Of a stretch of 39,898 bases of DNA, positions 16,701 through 25,014 are shown one piece after another; the first letter of the stretch is position 1; each line of letters begins with the position of its first letter. This DNA comes from a bacterium (lineage in GTDB: Bacteria; Actinomycetota; Coriobacteriia; Coriobacteriales; CADBOM01): contig JAILQZ010000076.1 in NCBI GenBank assembly GCA_024698685.1, forward strand, positions 1 to 39,898, in the 5' to 3' direction. Position numbers and translations under genes: made by a program. The notes beneath the pieces are model-generated. The model did no database searches. It saw nothing but the letters and a program-made list of their open reading frames with translations, and was not told where the DNA came from.

Positions 16701-16839
16701 CAAGATCACCAAGAGCAAGTGGGTCAAATACAACGGATCGTGGTACTACCTGAAGGCCGACGGCTATATGGCCACTGGCACGCAGACCATCAATGGCAAG
16801 ACCTACAAGTTCGCGAGTTCGGGCAAGTGGATCAGCTAG
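13798..16839 (+). CDS. Riboswitch-controlled secreted surface protein with cell-wall-binding repeats
   Basis: The 1013-residue protein starts at the ATG after GAGAGGAGG. The ORF track extends it 741 nt too far, through the riboswitch. Residues 1-34 are a signal peptide (LASLVLAFGLALPAFA). A small domain of unknown type spans 35-195. Residues about 203-632 include GGFGGYIIYKFDD and EPGQVWVSEDGETWYAL. A short beta domain (637-740) and an Ig/cadherin-like domain (745-840, DEDGDEITYKV) follow. The last ~165 residues are choline/glucan-binding-type repeats (WAKDSKGWMYM, EWYYLKDNGYMAANE) that would hold the protein on the cell wall. The DNA for residues ~203-632 is visibly richer in A/T and uses other codons, suggesting an imported domain. 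The role is unknown; the B12 riboswitch suggests binding or processing of corrinoids or a B12-sparing task. Confidence 0.88.
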   Translation: MREKPLSTKRGLRFLGMLLASLVLAFGLALPAFAESGGSDSGDEICLLDNEVWASISGADVVSAVETEVPEDFAPELFPEAKCWDVTLSGIEEYDEITLSARTLGDPPTQDDFSKALSTAGFSSEDELDQGTWFEIRSMAIANYVQDAARYDYVLEIELEDGEMMFVLFYYRDNIAVYDPDLATPAALIFRFHIDNSTPPDPQPSDQMITKAIPLCGQFENENALYGSVEHEQNAYACDHATYLVVPNDVDKVDVALTFNANDYEVAVNGVAQRPISDENELVVSLNAAPKSRFGMSQDSVNSIVVTKGDKATTYKVFVVSQRFDDLPSSVVEYLCIGSQYTNDRSGAGDYGTRAVRSLVGSNYSAGGEASGPVSLGGFGGYIIYKFDDPIKDDSNNPYGIDFIVFGNAYKGSQEFGEPGQVWVSEDGETWYALAGGMHYEDYASWDYSITYSKNGNGSTTITDANGSSKTYRDLYYPDPLKYPYFDSSGQSDDSLTVSGICFESENELDPSGSEMAQHAGFGYADLGSSGTKLPDESTEGWMEYNIPDPENSGSTIGSILSEVGYEKLARNIALNPYADYPSGDDIGNYDAPTDGMDLAWAVDKDGQPVDVSNKEFHYVKIVTATNIVNPSLGEKSTEVNMVRVAQAADSAVGKTGAPAKITVDGVDVPLEDGKFVYDDVVVDGAFQVAVDAPEDAHVYINNNCAASADYDKIPDHKIIRVIVQEGEKEPAIYILNLVEGELPDINTPPALADDVAAAVEAEAVVGEPYVVDLSGIFVDEDGDEITYKVTDHSGVTVDIPAIYSFTYEEPGTYTLVFTANDGQADSPTYTVTLTVSEPAPAYAPGWNRDADGDWIYVNEDGSIRTNGWAKDSKGWCYLGDDGKIVKSKWIKDTNGEWYYLKDNGYMAANEWAKDSHGWMYMASNGKITKGKWVKYKGEWYYLKANGYMAANEWAKDSKGWMYMDSSGKITKSKWVKYNGSWYYLKADGYMATGTQTINGKTYKFASSGKWIS
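16336..16839 (+). repeat. Cell-wall-binding repeat array within the surface protein
   Basis: About seven Trp/Tyr-rich units of roughly 20 residues. Two ~50-residue double units are near copies (EWYYLKxNGYMAANEWAKDS then GWMYMxSxGKITKxKWVKY), so the DNA repeats with a period near 126 nt. This is the choline/glucan-binding (CW_binding_1) pattern used for non-covalent attachment to wall polymers. Confidence 0.8.
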
Positions 16840-16896
16840 CCTGCAAGCTACATTCGAGCTGATCTGGCGCTGCAGCGCGCCAAGCCGCGAACCAAA

Positions 16897-16923
16897 GGGG
16901 CGCTCGCAAATCGCGGGCGCCCC
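16897..16923 (+). terminator. Probable terminator after the surface protein gene
   Basis: GGGGCGCTCGC and GCGGGCGCCCC pair around a short AAATC loop, 58 nt after the stop. The following bases (TGCTGCTATT) are a poor T tract, so termination is likely but not certain. Confidence 0.5.
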
Positions 16924-17003
16924 TGCTGCTATTGGGCCGCATGAATAGGCATTTTCGGTTATAGTGTTTCCGTTGGATACATGACGAAATACGCGAGGTT
17001 GAA

Positions 17004-18173
17004 ATGAAGAGAAAAAGCCTGAAGGTAGCCTTCAGTTGGGCGTTTGCGCTCGCGCTGGCCATATCGCTTTTCGCGCTAGTCGCTTGCTCGGGGTCGGGCG
17101 GGAACTCCGGCATCGAGCAGTTGACCTTCGCCCGCAATTCCGCGGATTCGCTGACGCTTTCCTGGGTTGACTCCACCGATTCCGGATCCGAGGCCTACAC
17201 GGTGATCCGCCGCTGCACAGACCAAGAGGATGCACAGTGGAACGTTGTTGGGAGCATCGAGTCCAACGGAGCTGCAGATGGCAAGGCCGTCGAGTTCACC
17301 GACAAGCTTCCCTCAAGCGATCCGATCATCTACGAGTATCGCGTGATCCCTAAGGGAGCCAGCGATGTGGAGGAGCTTGTTGCGAAGGACAGGGTGGATT
17401 CCGCTCCCGGCGCTTCTATCTACGCCAGCTCGATCCTGATCTGCCTCGACCCCGGCCACTATGCTGGCTGCAATGACGTGCCCGATGGGGAGTATCCGTA
17501 TTGCGAGGGCGACGTCATGCTCGACCTCGCGAAGGCGCTGCAAGAGGACCTGCTCGGCTACGGCATCACCTGCAAGCTGACCCGCGACTCGGGCAGCATC
17601 ACCCTCGGAGGCCTGACCGATGCCGACCTCGATTCGGCGAATCCGGCGCTGAGGGGTGAGCAGGCCGAGGGCTGCAACCTCTTCATTTCGCTCCACACCG
17701 GCTCCAATCAGGAGAACGTGAACAGGCACGAAACCTACGACCAGCCCATCGGCATCACCAAGACGATCGTGCTGATGAACAAGCAGGCCGTAAAGGACCC
17801 GTATGCGATTGCGGTTGGAAACGAGATAGGGAAGCGCGTCACTGCGACCAACTACGAGCATGGCTATGCAAGCTTGGAGGAGTTCGGCGCGGCGGAGTCG
17901 TTCGCCGACATGACCGCATGGACCGATGAGTTCAATGATGCCCTTCATACCAAGGGAACGCTCTGCTACTCGAACAAGGGCGATGCACGCGATTACGGCG
18001 TGCTCGAGGGTGCGGATAGCATCGGGGTCAGCGGCATGGTGATCGAGCACGCCTTCCATACGGTGCCTGTCATGCGCAAGGCGTTCAATAAGGAGGACCT
18101 TGTTGCCGAATGGGCGGCATGCGATGCCGAGGGAATCGCGGTAGGGTTCGGATTCCTCATCGAAGAGGATTGA
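17004..18173 (+). CDS. Lipoprotein N-acetylmuramoyl-L-alanine amidase (Amidase_3) with Fn3-like domain
   Basis: A 389-residue protein. The signal peptide ends in the lipobox LVAC (Cys28), so it should be lipid-anchored on the outer membrane face. Residues 37-118 look like a fibronectin-III fold (SLTLSWVDS...YEYRVIPKG). Residues 143-385 are an Amidase_3 domain with all expected zinc and catalytic residues: His152 in LDPGHYAG, Glu168 in YCEGD, His231 in FISLHTGSN and Glu348 in VIEHAFHT. Such enzymes cut the bond between muramic acid and the stem peptide. It follows the wall-binding surface protein by 164 nt in the same direction and may help remodel the wall around it. It could share that transcript if the weak terminator is leaky; TATAGT at 16960 is an alternative -10. 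Confidence 0.9.
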   Translation: MKRKSLKVAFSWAFALALAISLFALVACSGSGGNSGIEQLTFARNSADSLTLSWVDSTDSGSEAYTVIRRCTDQEDAQWNVVGSIESNGAADGKAVEFTDKLPSSDPIIYEYRVIPKGASDVEELVAKDRVDSAPGASIYASSILICLDPGHYAGCNDVPDGEYPYCEGDVMLDLAKALQEDLLGYGITCKLTRDSGSITLGGLTDADLDSANPALRGEQAEGCNLFISLHTGSNQENVNRHETYDQPIGITKTIVLMNKQAVKDPYAIAVGNEIGKRVTATNYEHGYASLEEFGAAESFADMTAWTDEFNDALHTKGTLCYSNKGDARDYGVLEGADSIGVSGMVIEHAFHTVPVMRKAFNKEDLVAEWAACDAEGIAVGFGFLIEED

Positions 18174-18176
18174 TGG

Positions 18177-19175
18177 CTACAGGCCAGGCACGATCGACTC
18201 GTAGTCGGGCAGGAAGTTGCGCTCCACCGCGTCGAAGACCTCGTCGATGGTCCACGGGCCGTCGTACTTGGTGATTACCTTGCGCCCGATGGGGTCGGAG
18301 TACCACTTGATGTTCTCGCCGCCGAGCTCGAAGATCGAACCGCTGATCTTGGCACCTTCGTCCGATGCGAGGTAGACGAGGAAGGGGACAAGGCGCTCGG
18401 GCTCCGGCGACTGCTCGTAGGTTGCCAACGGGCGGTCGGTGAGCGCGGCTTTGAAGCTGCCGACCTCGACATGTGCCTCGAGCTCGTAGGATGAGCGAGT
18501 CTTTGCCCAGGGGCTGAACGCGTTGCAGGTGATGCCGAATTCGGCCAGTTCGATTGCTGCGCCGCGCGTGAGGCCTACGACACCCGCATTGGCGGTGCAG
18601 TATTGCACATGGCGCAAGATATCGCCGAGCCAGGCGCGAGAGGTGCAGTTGATGATGCGCCCACCGTCTCCTTGTTCCTTCATGTACGGCACCGCATGCC
18701 TCATCACGTTGAAGTATCCCTTCGGCTTGACGCTGGTTACGCGGTCCCAAAGCTCCTCGGAGATCTCGTCGAAGGGGGAGAAGCCGAAGCTTCCCGCAAT
18801 GTTGGCTACGATGTCGATGCGCCCATAGGTCTCGACGGTGAAGTCTACCAAGCGCTTGGCCTCGTCCCATTTGGAGATGTCGGCGATGCAGGGGGTGGCT
18901 TCGCAACCCATCGCCACGATTGTCTCGGCGGTGGTGTACGCATCGCCCTGCGTTTCCTCGCGTGCTCTGTCGAACCACGTCTTACGCTCGTCGCTGAGCT
19001 TGGCGTAGTCCTCGTCCTTCATGACACCACCGCTGGTGAGCGAGCCGTCAAGCCGCTTCTCGTTGTTCGTGACGACCTTCGCGCCCTGCTGCGCGAATCC
19101 GATAGCAATGGCGCGTCCGACTCCCTGGCCCGACCCGGTTACCAACGCCACTTTGCCTTCAAGCTTGCCTGCCAT
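18177..19175 (-). CDS. Short-chain dehydrogenase/reductase family protein
   Basis: The 332-residue protein is read from MAGKLEGKVALV, which has GAGAGG upstream; the ORF-track start is 20 codons earlier with no better site. The NAD(P)-binding VTGSGQGVGRAIA loop is at 12-24, ANIAG at 125-129 and catalytic Ser179 in NCTSRAWLG. The active-site motif is Y192-C-T-A-N196, so the usual YxxxK lysine is Asn. There is a ~35-residue insertion after beta-2 (about 45-80) and a C-terminal extension, like the SDR units of multifunctional beta-oxidation proteins. Substrate unknown. It stands alone on the minus strand between two plus-strand surface genes and ends 3 nt from the amidase stop, so it may be a later arrival. 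Confidence 0.88.
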   Translation of the reverse strand: MAGKLEGKVALVTGSGQGVGRAIAIGFAQQGAKVVTNNEKRLDGSLTSGGVMKDEDYAKLSDERKTWFDRAREETQGDAYTTAETIVAMGCEATPCIADISKWDEAKRLVDFTVETYGRIDIVANIAGSFGFSPFDEISEELWDRVTSVKPKGYFNVMRHAVPYMKEQGDGGRIINCTSRAWLGDILRHVQYCTANAGVVGLTRGAAIELAEFGITCNAFSPWAKTRSSYELEAHVEVGSFKAALTDRPLATYEQSPEPERLVPFLVYLASDEGAKISGSIFELGGENIKWYSDPIGRKVITKYDGPWTIDEVFDAVERNFLPDYESIVPGL

Positions 19176-19358
19176 GTTGTTGATCCTCTCTTTGAAAGGG
19201 CCGCAGAGCAGCCGCCATGCCCATTTCCATGACAATGAAATGATAGCAGCATTCGGTTTGCGAGAATGAATAAGAGAATAGCAGCCGTATATTCAATATT
19301 TCGCAATTTCGGCAATGCATTATGCCAGCTAGATGCAAAAAAGCGCGTATCTAGAGGT

Positions 19359-19364
19359 TATAAT
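19359..19364 (+). promoter_or_regulatory. Candidate -10 box for the beta-propeller/ECF operon
   Basis: A perfect TATAAT lies 53 nt before the beta-propeller gene in an AT-rich 241-nt gap between divergent genes. No strong -35 is visible, and no second B12 riboswitch fits in this gap. Confidence 0.35.
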
Positions 19365-19416
19365 CAAATGTTAGTGAAAAGCAGGGCGATAGCCATGACG
19401 TTGCATTGGGGCGAGT

Positions 19417-22400
19417 ATGTCCAAATTGTTCAAGGGAATAGCTTCGGTTCTTCTTTCCATCGTATTGCTGGTGGCCTATACGCCTACCTTCTCCTTCGCA
19501 TCCGACGAAGCGGAAGATTCTGCTGTCGAGCAGGTGCAAGAGAACGAAGCCACCGAAGCCGACGAACCCGAGGAACCAACTGGAGAGCAGGAGACCGAAG
19601 CTCCTGCAGACCCGGAACCTGAGGCCGATGCCGTTCCGGCTCCCGAAGCCAACGTTGCCTCCGAGGTCGCAAGCTCCAACTCCAAGAGCACTCCCGCATC
19701 CGATGGTTCCGGCTCCGCCAAAGCGCCCACTCGCGGCGCTGCGAGCGAGGCCGCTGCGCTCACCGGATTGCTGGTCTTCTCCGGCGTCACTCCCAAGAAG
19801 GACAACGTTCTTATCAGGAATGCCTCTGATTCCTCCTACAGCGATCCCCGCACTGTGACGTTCAGTCCTGATATATTCGACTACGAGCTGGCCGATGTTG
19901 CCGACAACGGCAAGGACGCCTCCGCCTCCAACGCCCTCACGCAACTGAGGTTCCGTCCCGTTGTCAACGTCGAGGGCTCCACCGTCACCTTGAAGTACAA
20001 GGGCCTCGATGGCGCTCCGGCAACCAAGGACATCACCTGGTCTGGATCGGGCAACTCGTCGTTCGCCAACTGCCTGAACCTGGGCTCCAACGAGCTCGAA
20101 ATCGTGGTCGATCCACCTGAGGGCTCGGATTTGGCATCCACCACCTACAAGATCAAGGTCGACTGCCTTCCCACGCTCAAGGAGCTCTCGCTGACCCAGG
20201 GCGGCTCGCAGGTCTACCTCGACAAGGCCTTTGCATCCATGAGCTACAACTATTCGATTACGGTTCCGAGCAGCGTGGAGACCATCGATGTGGCAGCTAC
20301 CGCAACGGGCAGCGGCTGCACGATCGCCTACAACGGCTCCAGCTCCTCCGCTGTCGACATCAGCGACGAGAGCGTCGATTCGATTGATGTTGCGGTTTCT
20401 GCGAGCAAGGGCTCGTTTTCCGCCACGAATGTCTACACGATTGCGATTGACCGCATCGATTCCACCGCCGTTGGCTTCAACGTCACGCCGAGCGATGCGA
20501 TGCTCTCCGTCTACGATTCCTCCGGTGCCGCGGTCAAGCCCGATGCCGATGGCAAGTACACGGTGATGCCCGGCGAGTCGCTGGCTTACGTGGCAAGCAA
20601 GGCTGGCTATCGCTCGGCAACGGGTACGATCGATGGCTCCCAGGCAATGATCGATATCACGCTTGAGCAGGGCTCGTCGCTGCCCGATGTCGACTCCAGT
20701 TGGCCGTACTTCCGTGGCGATGATTCCAACATGGCCATCGTCGATTACGAAACTCCAGTAGATGTCTCATTGACCGACCTCATCTGGGTCGTCGCGCTTG
20801 GCGAAAACGCCGGTTCGGGTTCGTTCGATAATGCGCCATCGGTGCAGATCATCGTCGACAACGCGCTCGTCGTGCTGAGCAACAAAACCATCTACAAGCT
20901 CGACCTCAATACCGGCGAGGTTCTTGCGCGGGGCGAGATGGTGGAGAGGCCCAACTGGGGCTACACGCCGCCGACCTACGCAGACGGCATGATCTTCGCA
21001 CCGCTTGCCAACGGAACGATACAAGCCTTCGATGCCAAGACACTGGAGTCTCTATGGGTCTACAAGGATCCGCTGAAGGGCCAGTCGCTCTCACCGATCA
21101 CCTATTCTGAGGGATGCATCTACACGGGCTTCTGGCGTAGCTACACCAGCGATGCCAATTACGTCTGCCTGACCACGACCGACGAGGATCCGTCGAGCAC
21201 CAACGAGCAGAAGAGCCCGTCGTGGCGCTTCTCGCTTAGGGGCGGCTTCTATTGGGCTGGTGCTGCAACAGTTGGCGATGTGCTGATCATCGGAACCTCC
21301 AACGGTCAGAGCGACGACAGCTCGACGACCACCCCCGCGCACATCCTCTCGATTGACAAGCGCACCGGGCAGGTCATCTCCAGCCTAGACATCGCGGGCA
21401 CCCAGCGCAGCTCGATCGCCTATGACGAATCGACCAGCCAAGCATACTTCGTCACCAAGGCCGGCATGCTCTACCGCGTTGACGTCGATCCCGCCACTGG
21501 CGCCCTCAGCAACCTGAAGTCCGCGAAAGTGGGCCACGAGTCGACCTCGACTCCCGTGGTCTACGATGGAGTCGTGTACTTCGGTTGCGGCGATGGGTTT
21601 GAGCAGGGCTACGTCATGGCCTACGATTCCTCGACGCTCAAGAAGATCTTCGAGATATCTGCACCTGGCAATGTGCAGTCTTCGCTGCTGCTCTCCACAG
21701 CGTATGAGGACACAGGCTACATCTATCTATACTTCACCTACAACAACCCGCCTGGCGGCCTTGGCATGCTCAAGGTCAAGAACCCGCCGGCTTCCGCTTC
21801 CGATGCCGAATATGTTGACATCTACGATGCAACGGGCTACGAGCAGTACAACATCACATCGCCTATAGCTGGTCCTGATGGCACGATCTACTTCAAGAAC
21901 GACAGCGGTCGCGTCTTCGCAGTTGCCGCCATCAGTGCAAAGGCTGCCGAGCGCGCCATCGATGCCATCGGCGAGGTGACCCTCGAGTCCGAGGGCGCGA
22001 TCAACTCAGCCCGCAGGATCTACGACAAGCTTTCCGAGGCCGAAAAGGCCAAGGTTTCCAACTACGACGTGCTTCTCGCTGCCGAGGCGAAGCTTGCCGA
22101 GCTGAAGAAGGAGGCCGAAGACAAGGATAAGGACAAGGATCAGGGCGGCAACGGCGGCAAGGTCACGCCCAAACCTGGTGGATCGTCCGCTAACGGAGCT
22201 GGCGGGTATACCCGATCGCTCGGTCTGACGCTTGCAACCAAGAGCTCCCTTGCTGGCGTTAGCGCCAAGGCCGCCGAGCTCTCTGCAGCCGATAAGGCGG
22301 CAATCGCGCGCGCCGAAAAGCTCGGTCACATCGGTGATGCCCCGCTGGCAGAGGATATCTCCGGCCTGCTGACCTGGGCTGTCATCGGCGGCGCGGCGCT

Positions 22401-22482
22401 GCTGGTCCTGTTCCTGTTGTTGCTGCTCAGGCGCAACAACGACGACGACGACGAAGAAGAAGAGAGCGCGGAAGGGGAGTAG
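19417..22482 (+). CDS. Membrane-anchored surface protein with cadherin-like domains and PQQ-type beta-propeller
   Basis: A 1021-residue protein. Residues 1-28 are a signal peptide (SVLLSIVLLVAYTPTFSFA). A Glu/Pro/Ala-rich stalk runs to about 110. Two cadherin-like beta-sandwich domains (about 115-250 and 253-350) and a PEGA-like domain (350-418) follow. Residues about 429-838 form a PQQ-like beta-propeller with repeated blade motifs (IIVDNALVVLSNKTIYKLDLNTGEVL; VYDGVVYFGCGDG; GPDGTIYFKNDSGRVFAV). A Lys/Glu-rich helix, a Gly-rich linker, a membrane helix (about 985-1007, VIGGAALLVLFLLLLL) and an acidic tail complete it. The topology is outside-facing with a C-terminal anchor. Only 1 nt separates its stop from the ecfT start, so it belongs to the transporter operon. 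A role in capturing the transported ligand is inferred; in Bacteroides the propeller protein BtuG does this for B12. Confidence 0.88.
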   Translation: MSKLFKGIASVLLSIVLLVAYTPTFSFASDEAEDSAVEQVQENEATEADEPEEPTGEQETEAPADPEPEADAVPAPEANVASEVASSNSKSTPASDGSGSAKAPTRGAASEAAALTGLLVFSGVTPKKDNVLIRNASDSSYSDPRTVTFSPDIFDYELADVADNGKDASASNALTQLRFRPVVNVEGSTVTLKYKGLDGAPATKDITWSGSGNSSFANCLNLGSNELEIVVDPPEGSDLASTTYKIKVDCLPTLKELSLTQGGSQVYLDKAFASMSYNYSITVPSSVETIDVAATATGSGCTIAYNGSSSSAVDISDESVDSIDVAVSASKGSFSATNVYTIAIDRIDSTAVGFNVTPSDAMLSVYDSSGAAVKPDADGKYTVMPGESLAYVASKAGYRSATGTIDGSQAMIDITLEQGSSLPDVDSSWPYFRGDDSNMAIVDYETPVDVSLTDLIWVVALGENAGSGSFDNAPSVQIIVDNALVVLSNKTIYKLDLNTGEVLARGEMVERPNWGYTPPTYADGMIFAPLANGTIQAFDAKTLESLWVYKDPLKGQSLSPITYSEGCIYTGFWRSYTSDANYVCLTTTDEDPSSTNEQKSPSWRFSLRGGFYWAGAATVGDVLIIGTSNGQSDDSSTTTPAHILSIDKRTGQVISSLDIAGTQRSSIAYDESTSQAYFVTKAGMLYRVDVDPATGALSNLKSAKVGHESTSTPVVYDGVVYFGCGDGFEQGYVMAYDSSTLKKIFEISAPGNVQSSLLLSTAYEDTGYIYLYFTYNNPPGGLGMLKVKNPPASASDAEYVDIYDATGYEQYNITSPIAGPDGTIYFKNDSGRVFAVAAISAKAAERAIDAIGEVTLESEGAINSARRIYDKLSEAEKAKVSNYDVLLAAEAKLAELKKEAEDKDKDKDQGGNGGKVTPKPGGSSANGAGGYTRSLGLTLATKSSLAGVSAKAAELSAADKAAIARAEKLGHIGDAPLAEDISGLLTWAVIGGAALLVLFLLLLLRRNNDDDDEEEESAEGE

Positions 22483-22483
22483 C

Positions 22484-23371
22484 ATGGACGAGGCATTCAG
22501 CCGCTTTCATCCTGCCGTGAACTTCATCTTCTTCATCGCTGCAGTAGTGTTCGGAATGTTCTTCGTGCACCCGGTGTTCCTCGCTGTCTCCGTGGTCTGC
22601 TCAATCACCTACTACTTGCTTATCCACGGAGCCAAGGGACTCAAGTTCATCGCGGTCATGGCCGTCGTCTTCGTCTTCGTCACGTTGATCAATCCAGTTT
22701 TCAACACGCTGGGAGATCACGTTCTCTTCACCTACTTCGGCGGCCGGCCCTACACGCTCGAGGCGCTTGGGTACGGCGCTGCCATCGCTGGGATGTTCGT
22801 AAGCATCCTCGTCTGGTTCGGCTGCTACAACGCGATCATGACCAGCGACAAGTTCACCTATCTCTTCGGCAGGTTCATCCCGTCTATCTCGCTGATCCTT
22901 ACGATGGTCCTGCGCTTGGTTCCCAACTACAAGCGCCATTTCGAGACGCTATCCAACGCGCGCGAGTGCATCGGCAAAGCGCCGGCCTCGGCAGACCGCA
23001 AGGAGAAGGTCGCCAACTCGGTCACGCTCATCTCGGCGCTCACTTCCTGGGCGCTTGAAGGGGGAGTGGTCACCGGCGATTCGATGCGCAGCAGAGGATA
23101 TGGCGAGGCCAGGCGCACCAATTTCGCCATCTACCGCATCTCCGTGCGCGACAAGGTAGTCACGGGACTCATGATAGTTGCCATCGCTGCCGTTGCGTTC
23201 TGCATGTTCAACGGAGTGATGCACGTCGACTACACGCCCGTTTTCGCGATTTCGCCCATCACCGCATTATCGATTGTCGGGATAGTCGCTTACGCTATCC
23301 TTCTGGCAATTCCGTCAGCGATTCACATCATGGAGGAAGCCACATGGCGCATTTTACGCTCGAGAATCTGA
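22484..23371 (+). CDS. ecfT: ECF transporter T component (first of two)
   Basis: A 295-residue membrane protein starting 1 nt after the previous stop, with AGGGGAG as ribosome site. Several membrane segments are clear (FIFFIAAVVFGMFFVHPVFLAV, FIAVMAVVFVFVTLI). The cytoplasmic coupling region carries the T-component signature SMRSRGYG near residue 200, which contacts the ATPase pair. The C-terminus has two further helices. T components join the ATPases to the substrate-binding S protein. Its 3' end overlaps the ecfA gene by 28 nt, a sign of translational coupling. It is related in sequence to the second T gene at 26037. Confidence 0.88.
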   Translation: MDEAFSRFHPAVNFIFFIAAVVFGMFFVHPVFLAVSVVCSITYYLLIHGAKGLKFIAVMAVVFVFVTLINPVFNTLGDHVLFTYFGGRPYTLEALGYGAAIAGMFVSILVWFGCYNAIMTSDKFTYLFGRFIPSISLILTMVLRLVPNYKRHFETLSNARECIGKAPASADRKEKVANSVTLISALTSWALEGGVVTGDSMRSRGYGEARRTNFAIYRISVRDKVVTGLMIVAIAAVAFCMFNGVMHVDYTPVFAISPITALSIVGIVAYAILLAIPSAIHIMEEATWRILRSRI

Positions 23372-25014
23372 CATTCGCGTATCCCACATCGGATAAGCAG
23401 GCGCTCAGCGACATCAACCTTTCGATCGAGAAGGGCCAGTACGTCACGCTCTGCGGAAAGAGCGGGTCGGGCAAGTCCACTCTCATGCGCCATCTCAAGA
23501 GCGTGCTCACTCCTCACGGCGACCGCAGCGGCCGCGTGCTTTTCGAGGGGCGCGAGCTAAGCACCGTGGACATGCGCGAGCAGAGCTCGAAGATTGGATT
23601 CGTCATGCAGAATCCGGACAACCAGATCGTCACCGACAAGGTCTGGCACGAGCTCGCCTTCGGGCTCGAGAGCCTTGGTTGCGACCAGAAGGTCATGCGC
23701 CTGCGCGTTGCCGAGATGGCTAGCTACTTCGGCATCCAGAAGTGGTTCCACAAGGATGTCTCCGAGCTCTCCGGCGGCCAGAAGCAGCTGCTCAATCTCG
23801 CGTCGATCATGGCCATGCAGCCCAGCGTCCTCATCCTCGACGAGCCCACGAGCCAGCTCGATCCGATTGCTGCGACCGACTTCCTCAACACCGTTCGCAA
23901 GATCAACCTCGAGCTCGGCACGACGATCATCATCTCCGAGCACAGGCTCGAGGACGTCTTCTCCGTGGCCGACAGGCTCATCGTCATGGATCAGGGCCGC
24001 ATCATCGCCGACGACAACCCGCGCAGGATCGGCGAGCATCTCAAGGATTCCAACGACGACATGTTCGCCGCGCTGCCATCGCCGGTGCAGATCTTCTACG
24101 GCTCGAAGAGCAATAGCGAGTGTCCGCTGACCGTGCGCGAGGGCCGCAACTGGCTCACAAGCGAATTCGAAGGCAAGGAGCTCAAGCGCACCTCCATCGA
24201 GGAGTCGCCGGAGCTGCCCGAGGTGGATGATCCTGCCATCGAGCTGCGCGAGGTTTGGTTCCGCTACGCCAAGGATGCGCCCGACGTGGTCAAGGGCGCG
24301 AGCTTCGAGGTCGAGAGGGGCACGCTCTTCGCGATCGTTGGCGGCAACGGCACGGGCAAGTCGACCACGCTCAAGTCGATCTGCAACATCTGCAAGCCAT
24401 ATCGCGGCAAGGTGCTCATCGACGGCAAGCCCATCGACAAGTACAAGTCCAACGAGCTCTTCAAGGGCAACCTCGCGATGCTTCCGCAGGATCCGCAGAG
24501 CCTCTTCGTGAAGAAGACCGTGCGCGATGAGCTCTTCGAGATGGTCGACCACCTCAAGACCGACGAGGAGAAGGCCGCCGCGGTGGATATGGTCGCAAAG
24601 CTCTGCGAAGTCGACATGTACATGGATTCGCACCCGTACGACCTCTCCGGCGGCGAGCAGCAGCGCGCCGCGCTGGCCAAGGTGCTTCTGTGCAATCCGA
24701 AGATCCTGCTGCTCGACGAGCCCACCAAGGGCATCGACAACTTCTTCAAGATCAAGCTTGCCAAGATCTTCCGCACGCTGTGCGAGCAGGGCGTTACCAT
24801 CGTCATGGCCTCCCATGACGTTGAGTTCTGCGCACGTTACGCAGACAGCGTCTCGATGTTCTTCGATGGCGGCATCGTCACCACTAACACGCCGTCGAGG
24901 TTCTTCTCGCAAAACTGCTTCTACACCACTGCCGCCAACCGCATGAGCAGGCACATGTTCCAAAACGCAATTACGAATGAAGATGTGATCGAACTATGTC
25001 TCGCGAACAGGTAA
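23344..25014 (+). CDS. ecfA: ECF transporter ATPase, two ATP-binding domains fused (EcfA-EcfA')
   Basis: A 556-residue cytoplasmic protein with two complete ABC domains. Domain 1 (2-240) has Walker A GKSGSGKST, signature LSGGQKQ and Walker B LILDEPTSQLDP. Domain 2 (about 300-535) has GGNGTGKST, LSGGEQQ and LLLDEPTKGID. Many ECF systems encode the two ATPases as separate genes; here they are one chain. Both halves look catalytically intact. It overlaps the upstream T gene by 28 nt and the downstream S gene by 19 nt, so the module should be made in fixed ratio. It powers uptake by ATP hydrolysis on the inner face of the membrane. Confidence 0.93.
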   Translation: MAHFTLENLTFAYPTSDKQALSDINLSIEKGQYVTLCGKSGSGKSTLMRHLKSVLTPHGDRSGRVLFEGRELSTVDMREQSSKIGFVMQNPDNQIVTDKVWHELAFGLESLGCDQKVMRLRVAEMASYFGIQKWFHKDVSELSGGQKQLLNLASIMAMQPSVLILDEPTSQLDPIAATDFLNTVRKINLELGTTIIISEHRLEDVFSVADRLIVMDQGRIIADDNPRRIGEHLKDSNDDMFAALPSPVQIFYGSKSNSECPLTVREGRNWLTSEFEGKELKRTSIEESPELPEVDDPAIELREVWFRYAKDAPDVVKGASFEVERGTLFAIVGGNGTGKSTTLKSICNICKPYRGKVLIDGKPIDKYKSNELFKGNLAMLPQDPQSLFVKKTVRDELFEMVDHLKTDEEKAAAVDMVAKLCEVDMYMDSHPYDLSGGEQQRAALAKVLLCNPKILLLDEPTKGIDNFFKIKLAKIFRTLCEQGVTIVMASHDVEFCARYADSVSMFFDGGIVTTNTPSRFFSQNCFYTTAANRMSRHMFQNAITNEDVIELCLANR

